Positions 25,357 through 38,790 of a stretch of 64,000 nucleotides of DNA are shown here, in pieces. Both the position numbers and the translations under genes were made by a program. Numbering within the stretch: the stretch's first letter is position 1; every line of letters begins with the position of its first letter. The stretch spans positions 20,983,904 through 21,047,903 of the forward strand of contig NC_058163.1 in NCBI RefSeq assembly GCF_020080835.1, read 5' to 3'. The notes below the pieces were generated by a model. The model worked only from the letters and a program-made list of their open reading frames with translations, searched no databases and was not told where the DNA came from. The DNA comes from Cotesia glomerata. Its lineage: Eukaryota > Arthropoda > Insecta > Hymenoptera > Braconidae.

Positions 25357-28300
25357 TTTGCTGTCGAGGAGTCCGTAAATCAGCACCAAGTAAGTAAATC
25401 CATGAATAAAAAACCAATTAAAAATATTTTTTCCGGTAGTCTTGGAAGATCACATTGCCTGTTTGATTTCTTCTTCACAAAACTGATATTTAATTCAATT
25501 CAATGCAAGCAGCATGTACACTTAATAGTACGTGGGCAAGAATAAGCTGCCGAGCAACCAGCAACCAGTAATATGTTGAATATACACATTAAAACCCACG
25601 AATCCACAAGGCAATAAAAAGACTAAGAACAAGAATGAGAAGAAAAGAAAGAGAAGGAGAGTGAGTTATTGGTTGGAAGATGGAGGAAGAAAATAGAAGA
25701 AAAGGTAGAGGCCAGCCGAGAAGGTACAAAAATTAATACTTAACTATAAGTATAAGTTCAAGACACAACAGTAGGAGTGATCAACTAAGACTGAAGACAA
25801 GCTAAGATTCTAGAGTTATTCCGGCAAGACTGGGAATATCAGTATGTATGTTTAAGTGCTCATCACATGTGTATGTATAATATAGTATAATAATATTAAA
25901 TGTTATTATTATTATTATCATCAATGATTAAAACTTTTTCAAATTTTTAGAAATGAAATAATAATAATAATAATAATTTTAAAAATCTTGATATTATTAT
26001 TATTATTGTTGTTGTTTCTTCATTCTTAAAAACTTAAAATTTTTCAAATAATAATAATAATAATTTAAAAATCTTGATATCATTATTATTATTGATATTA
26101 ATGTTTCTTCATTCTTAAAAACTTGAAAATTTTCAAACAATAATAATAATAGTAATAGCAATTTCAAAATTCTTAATTTTTTATTATTATTATAATTTGC
26201 AAATTTTCAAGTTTTTAGAAATTAAGAAATAATAATAGTAATAATAATTATTATAATAATAATAATGCTAATAATTTAAAAATCTTGATATTATTATTAT
26301 TATTTCATTTTTTAAAACTTGAAAATTTTCAAATAATAATAATAATAATTTAAAAAATCTTGATATCATTATTATTATTGATATTAATGTTTCTTCATTC
26401 TTAAAAACTTGAAAATTTTCAAACAATAATAATAATAGTAATAGCAATTTCAAAATTCTTAATTTTTTATTATTATTATAATTTGCAAATTTTCAAGTTT
26501 TTAGAAATTAAGAAATAATAATAGTAATAATAATTATTATAATAATAATAATGCTAATAATTTAAAAATCTTGATATTATTATTATTATTTCATTTTTTA
26601 AAACTTGAAAATTTTCAAATAATAATAATAATAATTTAAAAAATCTTGATATCATTATTATTATTGATATTAATGTTTCTTCATTCTTAAAAACTTGAAA
26701 ATTTTCAAACAATAATAATAATAGTAATAGCAATTTCAAAATTCTTAATTTTTTATTATTATTATAATTTGCAAATTTTCAAGTTTTTAGAAATTAAGAA
26801 ATAATAATAGTAATAATAATTATTATAATAATAATAATGCTAATAATTTAAAAATCTTGATATTATTATTATTATTTCATTTTTTAAAACTTGAAAATTT
26901 TCAAATAATAATAATAATAATTTAAAAAATCTTGATATTAATACTATCTAAGACTCTAGAGTTATTCAGGCAAGACTGAGAATCTGAGTATGTATAAGTA
27001 CACATCACATGTGTATGTATAATATAATATAATATTAAATATAACAAGACAACTGATGTACTTGGTATTATATTGTAATATATAATAATAGCAACAAGTA
27101 ATGTTACATTAATGCTTGAGTGCAATACAATGAACAAAAGGTCTCTGCTGGATTCAGAGACTGAACTTTAACACATTCAGCCGGACAGCGGCTCTATGAG
27201 TGGCACTAGCTTGACTAAAACTTTTACCAACGCGGTACCATGCCACACATGAATCACACTCGAATGCGGAGATGGAGAACACTGTGGTAGATGGAGATTG
27301 TAAAATCAACCAAGAATCAACTGGATGTATGTATATATAAGTATAATGCTGGCGATACCAGACTTCTCAGCCTACTCTCATACTCAAGTAGTTTTATATT
27401 TTAAGTATCTGCTGCTACTTGGAGAAAGGGAGACTCTACTCCATGGTAATGTGTATGCTGATCGCAGATATTTTTTCGAATGTATTTTAATGTCACTGCT
27501 TTTGTGACCCGGTAATGCAGTGTGGTTGAGAAAATTTTAAGGAAATTTAATTATGGATTTTATGGTTGATAGTTTGTATATTTATTTGCTGGATACTATT
27601 GAAACTTATGAATAAGAATTATTGATATTACACAATAGTCGTGTCTGTTGGGTTTATCTATATGTATTTGTAGTCATTGATATCAATTTTATTTGGGATG
27701 ATGATAAAAATATGTAAATATTGAAAATAAATATTTTGTTGTGATCTATAAATTTTTTTTTTTGTTATGTAAGTTATTGGTCAGGGTTTATTATTATTAT
27801 TATTATTTCTTCATTGCTAAAAATTTGAAAATTTACCATTAATAATAATGAAAAATAATAATTATGATAATAATGATAATTTAAAAAATGTTGGTATTAT
27901 TATTATTTCTCCATTGCTAAAAACTTGAAAATTTTTCATTAATAATAATAATAATTTAAAAAATGTTGATATTATTATTATTATTGGACCGAAAAAAATG
28001 GATGAAGAAATCAAAATTGTCAATAAAATTATTATATAAAAATAAAAAATTCATAAGAAATTAAAAATAAAATAAAATAATGAAAGACGACTTAATAAAA
28101 TATATTTAATATGAATTATTATAAATTTATCTTTCTTATAAAAATTTAGTCTTTGTAAAATCTATTAAAGCGATAAATTAACAACATGAAAAAAAAAAGA
28201 AGAAAAAATTGAATGGATACTGAATAATTCAGACTTGTAATATTTTCACTCAATAAATAAAAAAAAATCAAGCAATAAATTATAATTATGTGTCCGCAAC

Positions 28301-29085
28301 TACTTAAAAATGAATTTAATACAAAAACGATGACTTAAAAATAATAAAAGGAGAAATTTACATATGAATACCACCCAACAAAAATTCTTAAAATTATTTT
28401 TTATAGTCATAGCCTATTTTTAAAAATAAAAAACTATAAAAAATTACAAGCTAGTTAAAATAATCACATCATTAATTATTATTTTAGGATTCTTTATTCG
28501 GATTTCTAATATATACACTTCTGCCTTAGTCTAAACTTACATAACAAATGTTAATAGTTATCTTGAGTCCGTACGAAATAAATTTACATCGCCTTCAATA
28601 GTAGTAATTATTTTTACAGATCAGTATAATAATAATAATTATTATTGCTATTAAATATGTTTATCCAAAAATAGCAGCTGACTCAATTATATACAATACA
28701 ATACTTGACCCTCATACTTGTTTGTTACGCTAAATAATTGCGAGCATTTATTTTTTATTATAACATATATAGTTTATCTTAACTGATATATATTTATGTA
28801 ATAGAATAAGAATAAAATAATAATAACTATTCCGACACATTTTCGCATTTTATCACTAAAAAAATATAATGAATGTTATTTAAACCCAAAAATACCTCAA
28901 AGTATTTAAAAATTTTACATATTATTTTTTCTATGAATCACAAGTAAATAGTGAGTACGCCAAGTATGTAATAAGTAAATTAGTGTGTAATCCACTGAGA
29001 ATTTTAAATTTTTTAGTAACTAAAATTAAACTTAAATATTACCAGTAATCACCGCGCCTGTATTTACACAACATTTATCAATGTA
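25357..29085. other. Pxn upstream / Rbm12 downstream intergenic region
   Basis: No conserved coding is seen. The first part (25357-25800) should hold the Pxn 5' UTR and promoter. A stretch at 25803-25895 (TCTAGAGTTATTCCGGCAAG...) recurs at 26947-27032 and brackets the AAT-rich tandem array. The stretch 27130-27520 is less AT-rich and could contain a Pxn 5' noncoding exon, but nothing proves it. From 27760 on it is AT-rich filler with AAT tracts. Confidence 0.5.
26050..26940. repeat. 286-bp tandem array, about three copies
   Basis: Sequence at 26268-26453 is repeated without a visible change at 26554-26739 (period 286 bp), with partial copies on both sides. The unit is made of AAT/ATT runs alternating with CTTGAAAATTTTCAAA and its complement. 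The copies look near-identical, so the expansion is recent or the array is being homogenised. Confidence 0.85.
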
Positions 29086-29900
29086 AGGTAAAAGACCCAG
29101 TTATTGACACTGGCCTAGTTATTGACTCTTGCAATTTTATTTTAATTAAAACATAAAAAACAAATTAACTCTAATAAGTTAATAAATATAATTTTTGAAT
29201 TGTAAGTTTTAAGAAAATTGGTTTTTTGAGAACATTTAATTGGGTGGGCAGCATCTCTATAGAGAATTTATCTACATTTTATAATGTAGATATCCCTCAG
29301 GAGAAGTCTTTATTTTAAAAAACTCTCAGTATAAAACTCTACAATAAAAACAAATCAATTTAAAAAATCCTTCTTTTGAAAATCTCTCAGGAAACGATCA
29401 ATTACAATGGATTTTCTTTATATCGTAAAACTTTCAGGCGATAAATTTCTCAGAAACAAAAGCTCGATATTTTGCTAAATTCATATGTATTTTTTTTTTT
29501 TATTAAAATAATCAAAAATATAAAGTTTTTTGGAACCTCAAAATGTGATCATCTGATGAAAACTAGATTTAAAAAAATATTTTATAGATGTTATTAATTA
29601 TTAATAATTACAATTTTATATTTTTGATTATTTTAATAAAAAAATAATACACATGAATTTAGCAAAATATCGAGCTTTTGTTTCTGAGAGATTTTCAAAA
29701 GAAGGATTTTTTAAATTGATTTGTTTTCATTGTAGAGTTTTATACTGAGAGTTTTTTAAAATAAAAATTTCTCCTGAGGGATTATAAAATGTAGATAAAT
29801 TCTCTGTAGAGATGCTCCCCACCCATTTAATTTTTGTAATTAGAATAAAATTGCAAGTGTCAAACAACTAGGCCAGTGTCTATAACTGGATTTTTTATCC
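29086..29900. mobile_element. TA-flanked MITE, AGGTAAAAGACCC family, copy B with nested foldback
   Basis: The ends AGGTAAAAGACCCAGTTATT and the complement at 29860-29900 are flanked by TA. Between them lies a second foldback (about 29237-29832) with arms starting TTGGGTGGGCAGCATCTCTA, bounded by ATTTAA on both sides. The outer element is therefore older. It lies downstream of Rbm12. Confidence 0.72.
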
Positions 29901-29982
29901 TATGACTAAATCTATCTTAAAAATAAAATTCTTAATCAAAAAAATAAAAAAATTGGCAAAGAAATAAATTAAATTAATTATT

Positions 29983-32900
29983 TTACGCCAGCTTCATGTA
30001 GATAGTCCTATCGCGAACTTTGCAATTCCTCAATTCTCTAAGAGCGCGTTGAGCTTCACTGGGTGAAGAAAAAGCGACCCTGGCGTCTCCAGTGGGCATT
30101 CCGCGTTCGTTGTAGCGCCTGATGACATGCTCGCGTTTAATATCAAAGTCTCCGAAGAATTCAATAATCTCATTGATATCCGCTTTGAAAGGGACATTCT
30201 CCAAGCTGAGAACACATCCAGGTTTTCCGAAACCTTCAACATAGTCCATGGCCGGTAGCCTGTTCCCGGAACTGTTCCCGGAATTAGACCCGGAGCCGCT
30301 GGTGAGTCCAGGAACAAGAGGTCTGAGCGACATGTTGATGATCCCGGGAGGAGGAGGTGGAGGAGGAGGAAGCCCTCGCATACCGAAGCCATTATTAAAT
30401 CTGGGCGAGTGGTAGTTCATCATCTGGGGTCCCCTTGGTCTAGACCCGGAGTCATGCATGCTAAAAGGGAAATTCTGCTGAGGGTCCATCCACTGTCCCG
30501 ACGCGCCAGAAGACTCGGGGTTCCCCAAGGTGTCCAGCATCTTGTGTCTTGAAACCAACTCCACAGTCGGGAAACTCTTCCCCATGGGAAGACCATTTTT
30601 AGCTAGGGCTCTAATCGCCTCCTCGGGCGCGTCAAACTCGCAGAAGCACTCGCCCATAGGTGTCCCGTGCTTATTCACCATCATATGGATCCTCCGGGGA
30701 ACTATTCCAATGTCCGAGAAGAAATCCAAGATATCCCGGTCTCCGGTCTGGAACGGAAGCCCTCGAATGATAATACAATCCGGAGTGTTGCCGCTGTCTG
30801 TATTAGAGCTATTATTACTAAGAGTTTCTTGCTCGTGGATTCTCTTCGCCTTGACAAACTTATCCTCTGGAATACTAATCGCAGTGATGGGAATCGGCCC
30901 GATTTTAAGCGACGAAGCCAGCGCAGCTTTAGCGTCCTCGACTCTAGAGAACTGTACGAAGGCTCCAACCTGGACAGAATCACTCTTTGCCGACGGGGAC
31001 AACAACGCCGCGGAAGAAGTTATAAACAGGTCATTTATCTTCCAGTCTTGGAACATTTTAGCGATGTCCATTTCTTTGGCGAAGGACGGCAACTCGTTTA
31101 TAAAAACACACGAGGAGTTTTGAGTATCTGGTGGTAAGTCTTCAACACTGCTATTACTGTTATTGTTAATACTAATATTACTACTATTAATCAAATTATT
31201 ACTACTGCTGTTATTACTAGGCCCGTCGCGCTCGGGGTTGTAAGAGTCGACGGCCTTGTCAAAAATACTCTCATCAAGCGAGCAGATCTCCACTTCAGAG
31301 CCTCTTATGAACCTCGGAGTGTTCATCGCTAGCTCTTTGCCCTCCGGCTTGCTAAACTTTATATAAGCTATGCCGACTCTGTTCCCATGAGTGTCGTTTA
31401 TCAGCTTGAGCCCGTCTTTTCGGATAAAAATACCCTGGAACGCGTGACGGATGTCGCTGTAAGACGCGTTTAGCGGCATGTTTCTTACTTCAATGCAGTT
31501 CCCCCCTTTGCCGTCAAATCTTCCATTGTTCCCAGGGTTGGAACGATCGCGTTCCGAGGGGTAGGAGTCGCTGTAGTTAGAAGACTGAAAGGCGTGGGGG
31601 TTACGCCGTCCGTCTAGTTCCTGCATTTTGGTCATCAAGGAATGGTTGGTGCTGTTATTTCTAAGGTTATTTCTATAATTATTGCTATTATTATAGTCCC
31701 TAGGGTTATTATTAGAACTAGGATTAGAATTATTGTTATTATTAGTATTAGGATTATTAGGATTATTAGCAGTATTATTACTACTGTTACTGAAATTTTC
31801 AGAGCCAAAATTACCCGGCGGACGTGGCGGGAATCTCAGTTCATTAATACGAGGCAATTCGTTGCCTCCAGGCGAAGGATTTCCTGGCCAAGAGTGTCTT
31901 TCGCGATTAATCGCAGCAATATTAGAATTATTAATGCCAGGCGCGTTCAGATTGAGACCATTGTTAAGAGGAAACTGTCCGGGCATGAGCGGAGGCGGAC
32001 AAACTCCGGGAACAGCGGGGAATCCCAGAGCCCGGGACTCGGAATCTTGATGAGGAATCGCGGCAATTCCAGCGCCGAGAATTCCAGGCGCGATCATCAT
32101 CTGCATCTGGGTCTGGGGAGGAACTTCCCAGATGCCGTTCTCGATGGTCGGGTGTTGTCTCTTGGAGTTTTTTCCAAGCATGGCCTTGTCCTTGGAGAAC
32201 TGGCCCACGCAGACGACGTCGCTGGTGTCGTCATTGTCCTGCTGGGAGTCCTTGTTCCTGCGGTCGCTGTAGCGCTTGCTGTCGCGGTCGCGGTCACGAT
32301 CGCGGGACCTGGTGCGGTCCCGCGATCTTGAGTTGTCTCTGCGACGCCTGCTTCCGCGGTCTCGCCGGTCGCGATCGCGGTCACGGGACCGGGAACGATC
32401 GCGGCGACGGCGATCCCGGTTGCGGTCCCTTCCGCGGTCTCTGTCGCGGGAACGAGACCGGTCTCGGGATCTGGAGCGGTCGCGGCGGTCTTTTCGGTCC
32501 TTGGAGTCTTCCTCTTTTTTGACTTCCTGGGGAGGCTTGATTTGGAGCTGGTGCTGAGGCTGCATGTGCTGGTTCATTACTGGGACTCCTGGGACTGGGA
32601 CTGGGTTCTGCATGAACGACTGCAAGGACAGAGTCTGCTGGCGAGCGGTCTCGATTACTTTCTGCATTTCTGTTCGAGAACTCAAGAGTAATTTTATCTT
32701 CATTTCCTTTATTTTGCCGCCGTCGTGCATCATCGCTTGACGCGCATCTTCGTCGGTGCTAAATTTTAGAGAAAAATAAAATATACCACGATGCAGTAAA
32801 ACTTTTTTTTCGACTATTGATCATGGTGACCACAGATTTTTTTTTTAGGGGGATTTAGACAGTGATAATTGGTAAAATATGAATTAAACTTGTTTTAATC

Positions 32901-34361
32901 ATCATCAGCTGGCTCTCTGCTTCCATATTCATATCTCTGGTTAGTGATAGTATGTATAACTTAAATTTAATTTATTCAAGTGATTTATTATTGATTTAAT
33001 TGATTAAAATTTATTTAATTTTAGTTTATAAACACAGAAAAAAAAATTAACTTGAATCAAATAAATAATTTTAAAGAACTAAGTCTTGATTTAAGTTTGA
33101 AAATTTTTAAATAAAAAAATTTTTCTTAATTTAAATAAATTTTATATGATTAAATAATTTTTCTCTTAATTTATTTTTTTTTACTGTCTAAATATTGAAA
33201 AATTTTAATCTATAAGGTAAAAGACCCAGTTATTGACACTGGCCTAGTTTTTCGACACTTGCAATTTTATTCTAATTAAAAAAATAAAATATTCTCAAAA
33301 AACCAATTATCTTAAGTTTATAATTAAAAAATTATGTTTATTAATTTATCAGAGTTGATTTATTTTTTAATTAAAATAAAATTGCAAGTGTAAATAACTA
33401 GGCCAGTGTTAATAACTGGGTCTTTTACCTTACAAATATATTATAAAGAGGAAAAATTTGATTTACTGAACCGATTTGAAAAATTCTTTCACTATTGGGA
33501 AGATACACTATCCCCGGATGATGTAGACTATATTATATTACAATGAATGTTGAAATTTTTATTAAATACCCGTGCGAACCCAGAGCAGACTGCTAGTTAA
33601 TAATATAATTTATTAAAAATTGATTTTTTTATCAATTATTTAATTAAAAATTCAATCAATAATTTAACTTAATTTCAATCAATAATTTAATTTATTAACT
33701 AAAAAAATTTTTCTTTATGATCTAAGAAGAAAAATTTTTAAACTAAAAAATTTTTATTGGTTTAAGAGAATTTTACTTAATTCAAGAATTTTTTGTCTTG
33801 ATTCAGGACAAAATTATTTTCTTAGTTCAAGAATTTTTCTCTTGATTCAAGTCAATTTTTTTTTTTCAGTGTAGAAAAAATGTTTTATAGCTCTGCCAAT
33901 ATTATTAATTAATTATAACTAATTTTATTGAGAAACCCTGTCATTAGCTTATGCCTTTTGGTTCTTAATAAATGAAAAATAAAATTAAAAAAAATTCGCA
34001 ATTAAATTTTATGAATAAAAATTTTCCTTGATGATAATTTCCCCAACGGCGATTACGACCAAGATTTGTGATTATAATGTGGCCACCATGGTATTACCAA
34101 ATAATTATTATTATAAGAGAGCAAATAATAGAAAAGTATAACTTAATTTATAAAAAAAAATAGGAGCAGCTTTGATAAAAATAATTGTGTGGATTGTTGA
34201 GAGACAAAACAACTTTACCTGAACGCAATAAAAGCATCGCCCAATTCGCCGCCGACAATGTGAACGCCGCCTTCGGGAATGCTGAGCCCGCGGAAGAATT
34301 GACGAATGTCCAGTGCATTCGCAGACCACGCCAGATTTTGCAGCCTGATAATAACGCTCAT
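29983..34361 (-). CDS. Rbm12: RBM12/SWAN-like RNA-binding protein with RS region
   Basis: Two coding exons on the minus strand, 34361-34219 and 32758-29983, split in an AGC codon, give 972 residues. The N-terminus MSVIIRLQNLAWSANALDIR then GGVHIVGGELGDAFIAF and LLLSSRTEMQ is the diagnostic first RRM of RBM12. Further RRM-like domains start near residues 468 (CIEVRNMPL), 594 (CVFINELP), 707 (CIIIRGLPF) and 895 (CVLSLENVPF). The last ends at the C-terminus, as in RBM12. Between RRM1 and RRM2 lie an Arg/Ser/Asp-rich tract (~130-220), a proline/methionine-rich part and an Asn-rich tract. It is a nuclear RNA-binding protein, probably in RNA processing; exact targets cannot be read. The single intron (32759-34218) carries MITEs. 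The gene is head-to-head with Cka at 5.8 kb. Confidence 0.92.
33033..33871. mobile_element. CACAG/CAGTG-ended MITE, composite
   Basis: Starts CACAGAAAAAAAAATTAACTTG and ends TTTTTTTTTTCAGTG followed by TA. The inside has CTTGATTTAAG and TTCTTGATTCAAG-like blocks typical of the CACAG family. It is interrupted by the TA-flanked element at 33215-33430. Rbm12 intron. The left flank lacks a clear TA. Confidence 0.5.
33215..33430. mobile_element. TA-flanked MITE, AGGTAAAAGACCC family, copy C
   Basis: 216 bp, with perfect-looking ends AGGTAAAAGACCCAGTTATT and the complement of AATAACTGGGTCTTTTACCT, flanked by TA (33213-33214 and 33431-33432). It is the cleanest member of the family and has no coding capacity. 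Confidence 0.82.
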
Positions 34362-36310
34362 TTTTCAGCTTATGTGTGACTAATTACAGATACGCACACA
34401 TAAACACGATTATTTGATATCTGGAACCGAAGTGAAGTCAAGAACGAGTTAATTAATTGTCAGGATTTTTTACCTAGACTTTTTATATTATAGATTTATT
34501 GATAATTATTATAACTATTGCTATTTCTCTGATATACTGTTGAAATGCTTCTAAGATAAAAATTTAACGGCTTAAGACGGTCATAGTGGTGAATAAATTC
34601 GATCTTAAACTAAAAAAGCTTATTTAAGATTATTTTAAAGATTCCTCTGTTTGCAGACGAACCAAGTGTCAATTGAAGTAATTGCAACTAACGTCGAGAC
34701 TTTTTTCAGCAGCAATAAATAATTATCCAGCAGCAAGATCACCAGCAATCGAGAAATCATTAAAAGATTTCAGAGTCAACAAGTGTTTCAGTTCTTCAGA
34801 CAGAAGAAATTTTTAAAAGGAAAAAAAGGAAATACTTATATATTAAATAATTCCGGTAATAAAAATTTCAGCTTGGATTATTTAAATAAAATATTGTAAA
34901 GCATAGATAAGAATATATTTGTGTGAAAGATTATTGTTTCCGTCCTCAGGCACGCTGAATCTCCGCCGATGAGTTACTGCTCCATAAAATACCGCCGCTA
35001 TTTTATTAGACAATCACAAGTATTAATAACGATCATGTCAGAACGATTAGATGGATTCAAGAGCTGATTAGATAAGAGCTTCAATGCTGGTACACATTGA
35101 TACTTAGTTTATGATTAATAGCCAACTCATCTCACACTCCACTCTCATTCAATTTGTATCGCATTAGAAATTTTTTTTGAGTAAATAAAGGTGCAAAGTT
35201 TTATTTATATTTTAATAAAAATCATTAATTTTTTTATCCTGAAAATTTAAATTATTAATTTTTAAATAATTAAAATAAAACAAATTTGTGTTTTTAAAAT
35301 CACACTGTGCTTAATTATTTCAAGAAGAATAGACTGAATAATTATAAGTACTGTTATCAGGTAGTTTTTTTAATTAAATATCGATTAATTAAAAAAAAAA
35401 ACTTGATAAGAGTTTGAATAAAAAAATGAGAGCTGGTTCTTAGTTACTTAAAATAATTTTTTTTTTTATTTTAGCAGAGTTAATGTTTAATTTTAAAATC
35501 ACCGGATACTTATCCGTAAGATGTTTTCTTATCAAATAGTTTTGTGATATTTATTCAACGAAATATAAATCAATAGACCGAATCCAAATACTGTTATCAA
35601 GTTAATTTTTTCGGTGTAAATTGTAGGATAGAATATAAAATCAGCTTGGTAACAGTATTAAACGTTTGATAATAACTAAAAAATCAGAGCTTACAGTTCA
35701 CAGTTGATTAGTCTTTTGAATAAAAAATAATCTGATCAATAAACCTCTCAAATCTTATTAGATACAGAGAGATTAACAGTAAGTTTTAGCCGACTAGATT
35801 ATTTATTTAAATCTTCGGGAATGGCTTTAGGTCAAAAATTACCAGCAAATATATCCTGCACAAAAATATCCCAAACAAAATAATTCCAAGACAAATATCC
35901 CGAATAGAGAAATATATATGTTAAAAATATAGGTCGCATATATTTACACAAAAAAAAAAAAATATGTCAACATATATTTTTCACTTAGATGCTGACATAC
36001 ATGCCAAAATATATGTAGACATATGTGATTTCGTGAACTTTTTTGGTGGCTCCTTCCAGGCTTTCCGCTCTAATCTCAAGAAACATATATTGCAATATTA
36101 TTAATAACACCGTTATAAAAAATTTTTTTTTTACGATTGAACTTTTAATTTTCTCCAGGCATCGGCAAATAAACCTATCTGTGTATAATTTTCGAGCCAA
36201 AATTCTCAGATTTAAAAATTGATAATTAATATCTTATAATTTAAAGAATGTACTAATTGTTGTATAATACTGATTGGCGTCAAATGAATAAATAAATATA
36301 TGTAAGCATA

Positions 36311-36412
36311 CACTGAAAAAAAATTTCTTAGTTTGAGAATTTTTTTACTCAAATCAAGAAAGTGAAATTCTTTAAAATTATTTCCTTGATTCAAAGTAAA
36401 TTTTTTTTTGTG
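36311..36412. mobile_element. 102-bp TA-flanked MITE, CACTG ends
   Basis: CACTGAAAAAAAATTTCTTAG at the left and the T run plus TTGTG at the right, flanked by TA (36309-36310 and 36413-36414). It is a short relative of the CACAG family at 20006 and 44248. Confidence 0.7.
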
Positions 36413-36749
36413 TATATCTAGACATATATATTGCATTTATATGCGCGCATATATGTGAACATATATATGTATATATACGAACGTATATGGAGACATATAT
36501 TCTATTATATATTTCGGAATATAAGTTTGCATATCCCTGAATAAAAAAGTGTTGAAACAAAGAAAGAAGTATTGAAAAGTATTGGATTGACTAGAAAACC
36601 AATACATTTTTTTAAATATATATTCAACTAAAAAAAAATAGATGTGAAAATATATATTCGCATATATATTTTTTCATACGGGATATCGCCTTCATATAAA
36701 TTTCCCTTGATAAAATATCCCGTCATACAAAATTATCACAATACAATGT

Positions 36750-36900
36750 GTTTATTCCACATTAGACCAACACATAAGCTTGTCACCGTGTTGCACCTTT
36801 TTTTTCATGGTTTTTGTGTATGTTTATTCGACATTAGACCAACACATAAGCTTGTTATCGTGTTGCGCTCTTTTTTCATGGTTTTTGTGTGTTCATTCGA
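36750..36900. repeat. 72-bp direct repeat, two copies
   Basis: ATTAGACCAACACATAAGCT starts at 36761 and again at 36833. Both copies continue with a CGTGTTGC block and TTTTTTCATGGTTTTTGTGT. A recent tandem duplication in noncoding DNA. Confidence 0.85.
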
Positions 36901-38684
36901 TATAAGTTTATTACTCAAATTTTCTTCTCACAAATTTGTTACATTTTCTTTTATTATTTTTATTTTTTTTATGTTTACCTACTCGAGTAATTATAAAGGG
37001 ATTGATGCAATCCGAATATGTTATTTAATTTTTTTTTTATTGGTTGTCTTGTCATTACAAAAATAATTTTAAGAACAATTACTTTGTAAGATTATTAACC
37101 CTGTTAATGGATACGGCTGTTGGGTTTGGTTGTTTATAAATAAATATTAGACCAACTAACAATAAGTATATACTATACTTACACTGTTCATTTTAGATAT
37201 TTTTGTAAAAGGGATAATTCTGCCATAAGAGATTTTTGTTTTGGGATATCTTATCAATGTGATATATTTACTGGGATATTATTTACTAGGATTTTATGAC
37301 CGGACATCTCCAGGAATGTATTCAAGTGTATGAACTTGATAAAAAATGTTATTCTGATATTTATTACACATTGAGGAGATGATCAATTAAATTAAAATCT
37401 TCCACTCTCGGCTCGGTAACTTATTACTTACCTCAGGACAAATAAAACTAAACTTCAAAAGATAAAATAAATGTTAAGAAAAAACAAAAGACAGCTTAGT
37501 ATTGTAATAAAAAAATAAAAAATAAAATAAGTGAATAAAATATTGTCAATGATGAGAAACTAATTAAAATAAGTACTTATATATGAATTTGTTTTATTAC
37601 ATTACTTTGAATCGAATTACCTTAACAGGAACTTGAGAGACAAATATCTGGACTCTGGATACCGGTGCAGTAAAACAACGTCGCTTATAATTATTTCGCA
37701 GGGTTTGTTCAATTAAAATTTTATTTTCAATTGCGAAACGAAAAAATACGTAATCGATTTGCAGTAAATTCAGTAAATTCGATCTTCATAAGTGCACTCC
37801 AACATTATTGTGGTCATGTTGTGTAAATCAGCTTAAATATCAGAAAAACACATCCACTGCTGCCTAATTATCCTGCAACACAATCATTTTTGTTTTTGTT
37901 TCCGGCGTTGATTCTTTCTGATGAACTTTTATTCTCGTTCAATTAATGCAAATTAAATTTATATAGATTTTTTTTTATTTTTTATTGCTGATCATTTTTT
38001 TTTTGAACACTCATTTTTAAAAATAATTACATCCCTCCCTTTTTGCTCACACACATACACACATTTATTTAATTATTTTATTTTAATTAATATTCAAAAT
38101 TTTATTTATTTTTATTAAATATATATATGTATATGAATATGTATACACATATTATATTATATTATATAAAATATAGGGCGATTAAAATATAAAAAGAAAT
38201 TTACTGTAAATAATCGTCGCAAGTAGGTTCAAAATGTAATAATTAATTTAATCAAAAAAAAAATCATGCGAGACGATTTTATTGAAATAATTGTGTTTTG
38301 AAACAATTATTCATTGAAGATTGTGTAAATATTATAAATGGTCGCCATTACCAGAAAGTATTTCCATGTTTTATATCTATTAGTATATATAGATATATGT
38401 AACGTGTTATATCGAATAAGAAAGACGTAGATATACGTATGTATAGTAATGATAAATTACTATATTAATTTTGTTCCTTAAAAAATAGCAAACTCACCAA
38501 ACTAACTCTAAAAATGATGATGTTTAATATATTTATATGTAATATATATTTTAATTTATTCACACGTGCATACTGTAAATTAAATAGCTGTCCTTTAAAT
38601 GTAAAAACGACGCTGTATATTATTATATTATAGAATGTGATTACAAAATGCTTGTCGCCTGAACACACGAACGATAATGTCGAT

Positions 38685-38790
38685 GTTACAAAATGGCGGT
38701 TCTTTAGTTTAGCTGCGCGTCAATTATTTACGCAGATATCGATGCGCGCTTATCGATTTTCCTGTTTCCGCGCCATCTGGTGGATTTTTA
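38685..38790. promoter_or_regulatory. CTCF-consensus and DREF-type motif cluster (insulator or housekeeping promoter)
   Basis: On the minus strand 38783-38770 reads CCACCAGATGGCGC, which fits every position of the general CTCF consensus CCASYAGRKGGCRS. Within 35 bp are two TATCGAT motifs (38737-38743 and 38751-38757), the core bound by DREF and BEAF-32 in flies. AAAATGGCGG lies at 38690-38699. The block is the most GC-rich part of the gap between the divergent Rbm12 and Cka genes. It may be the Rbm12 core promoter, a boundary, or both. Confidence 0.6.

Larger units (their letters stand above)
34362..38680. other. Rbm12 upstream region
   Basis: No conserved gene is seen. The stretch must hold the Rbm12 5' UTR, and possibly a noncoding exon near the CpG-containing block around 38.7 kb. 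It also contains ATATAT-rich low-complexity DNA (35.9-36.7 kb), a small MITE (36311-36412) and a 72-bp direct repeat (36761-36900). Confidence 0.5.

Noticed and set aside
26268..26739. Two identical 61-codon Leu-rich frames
   Set aside because: Made of AAT/ATT microsatellite runs in a 286-bp tandem array; not protein-like.
31642..32331. 229-codon plus-strand frame rich in Ile and Arg
   Set aside because: Antisense of the RS and Asn-rich tracts of the RBM12-like gene; the odd composition follows from that.
36644..37066. 140-codon frame with Phe/Ile-rich sequence
   Set aside because: Low complexity, spans a 72-bp direct repeat in noncoding DNA, no recognisable domain.
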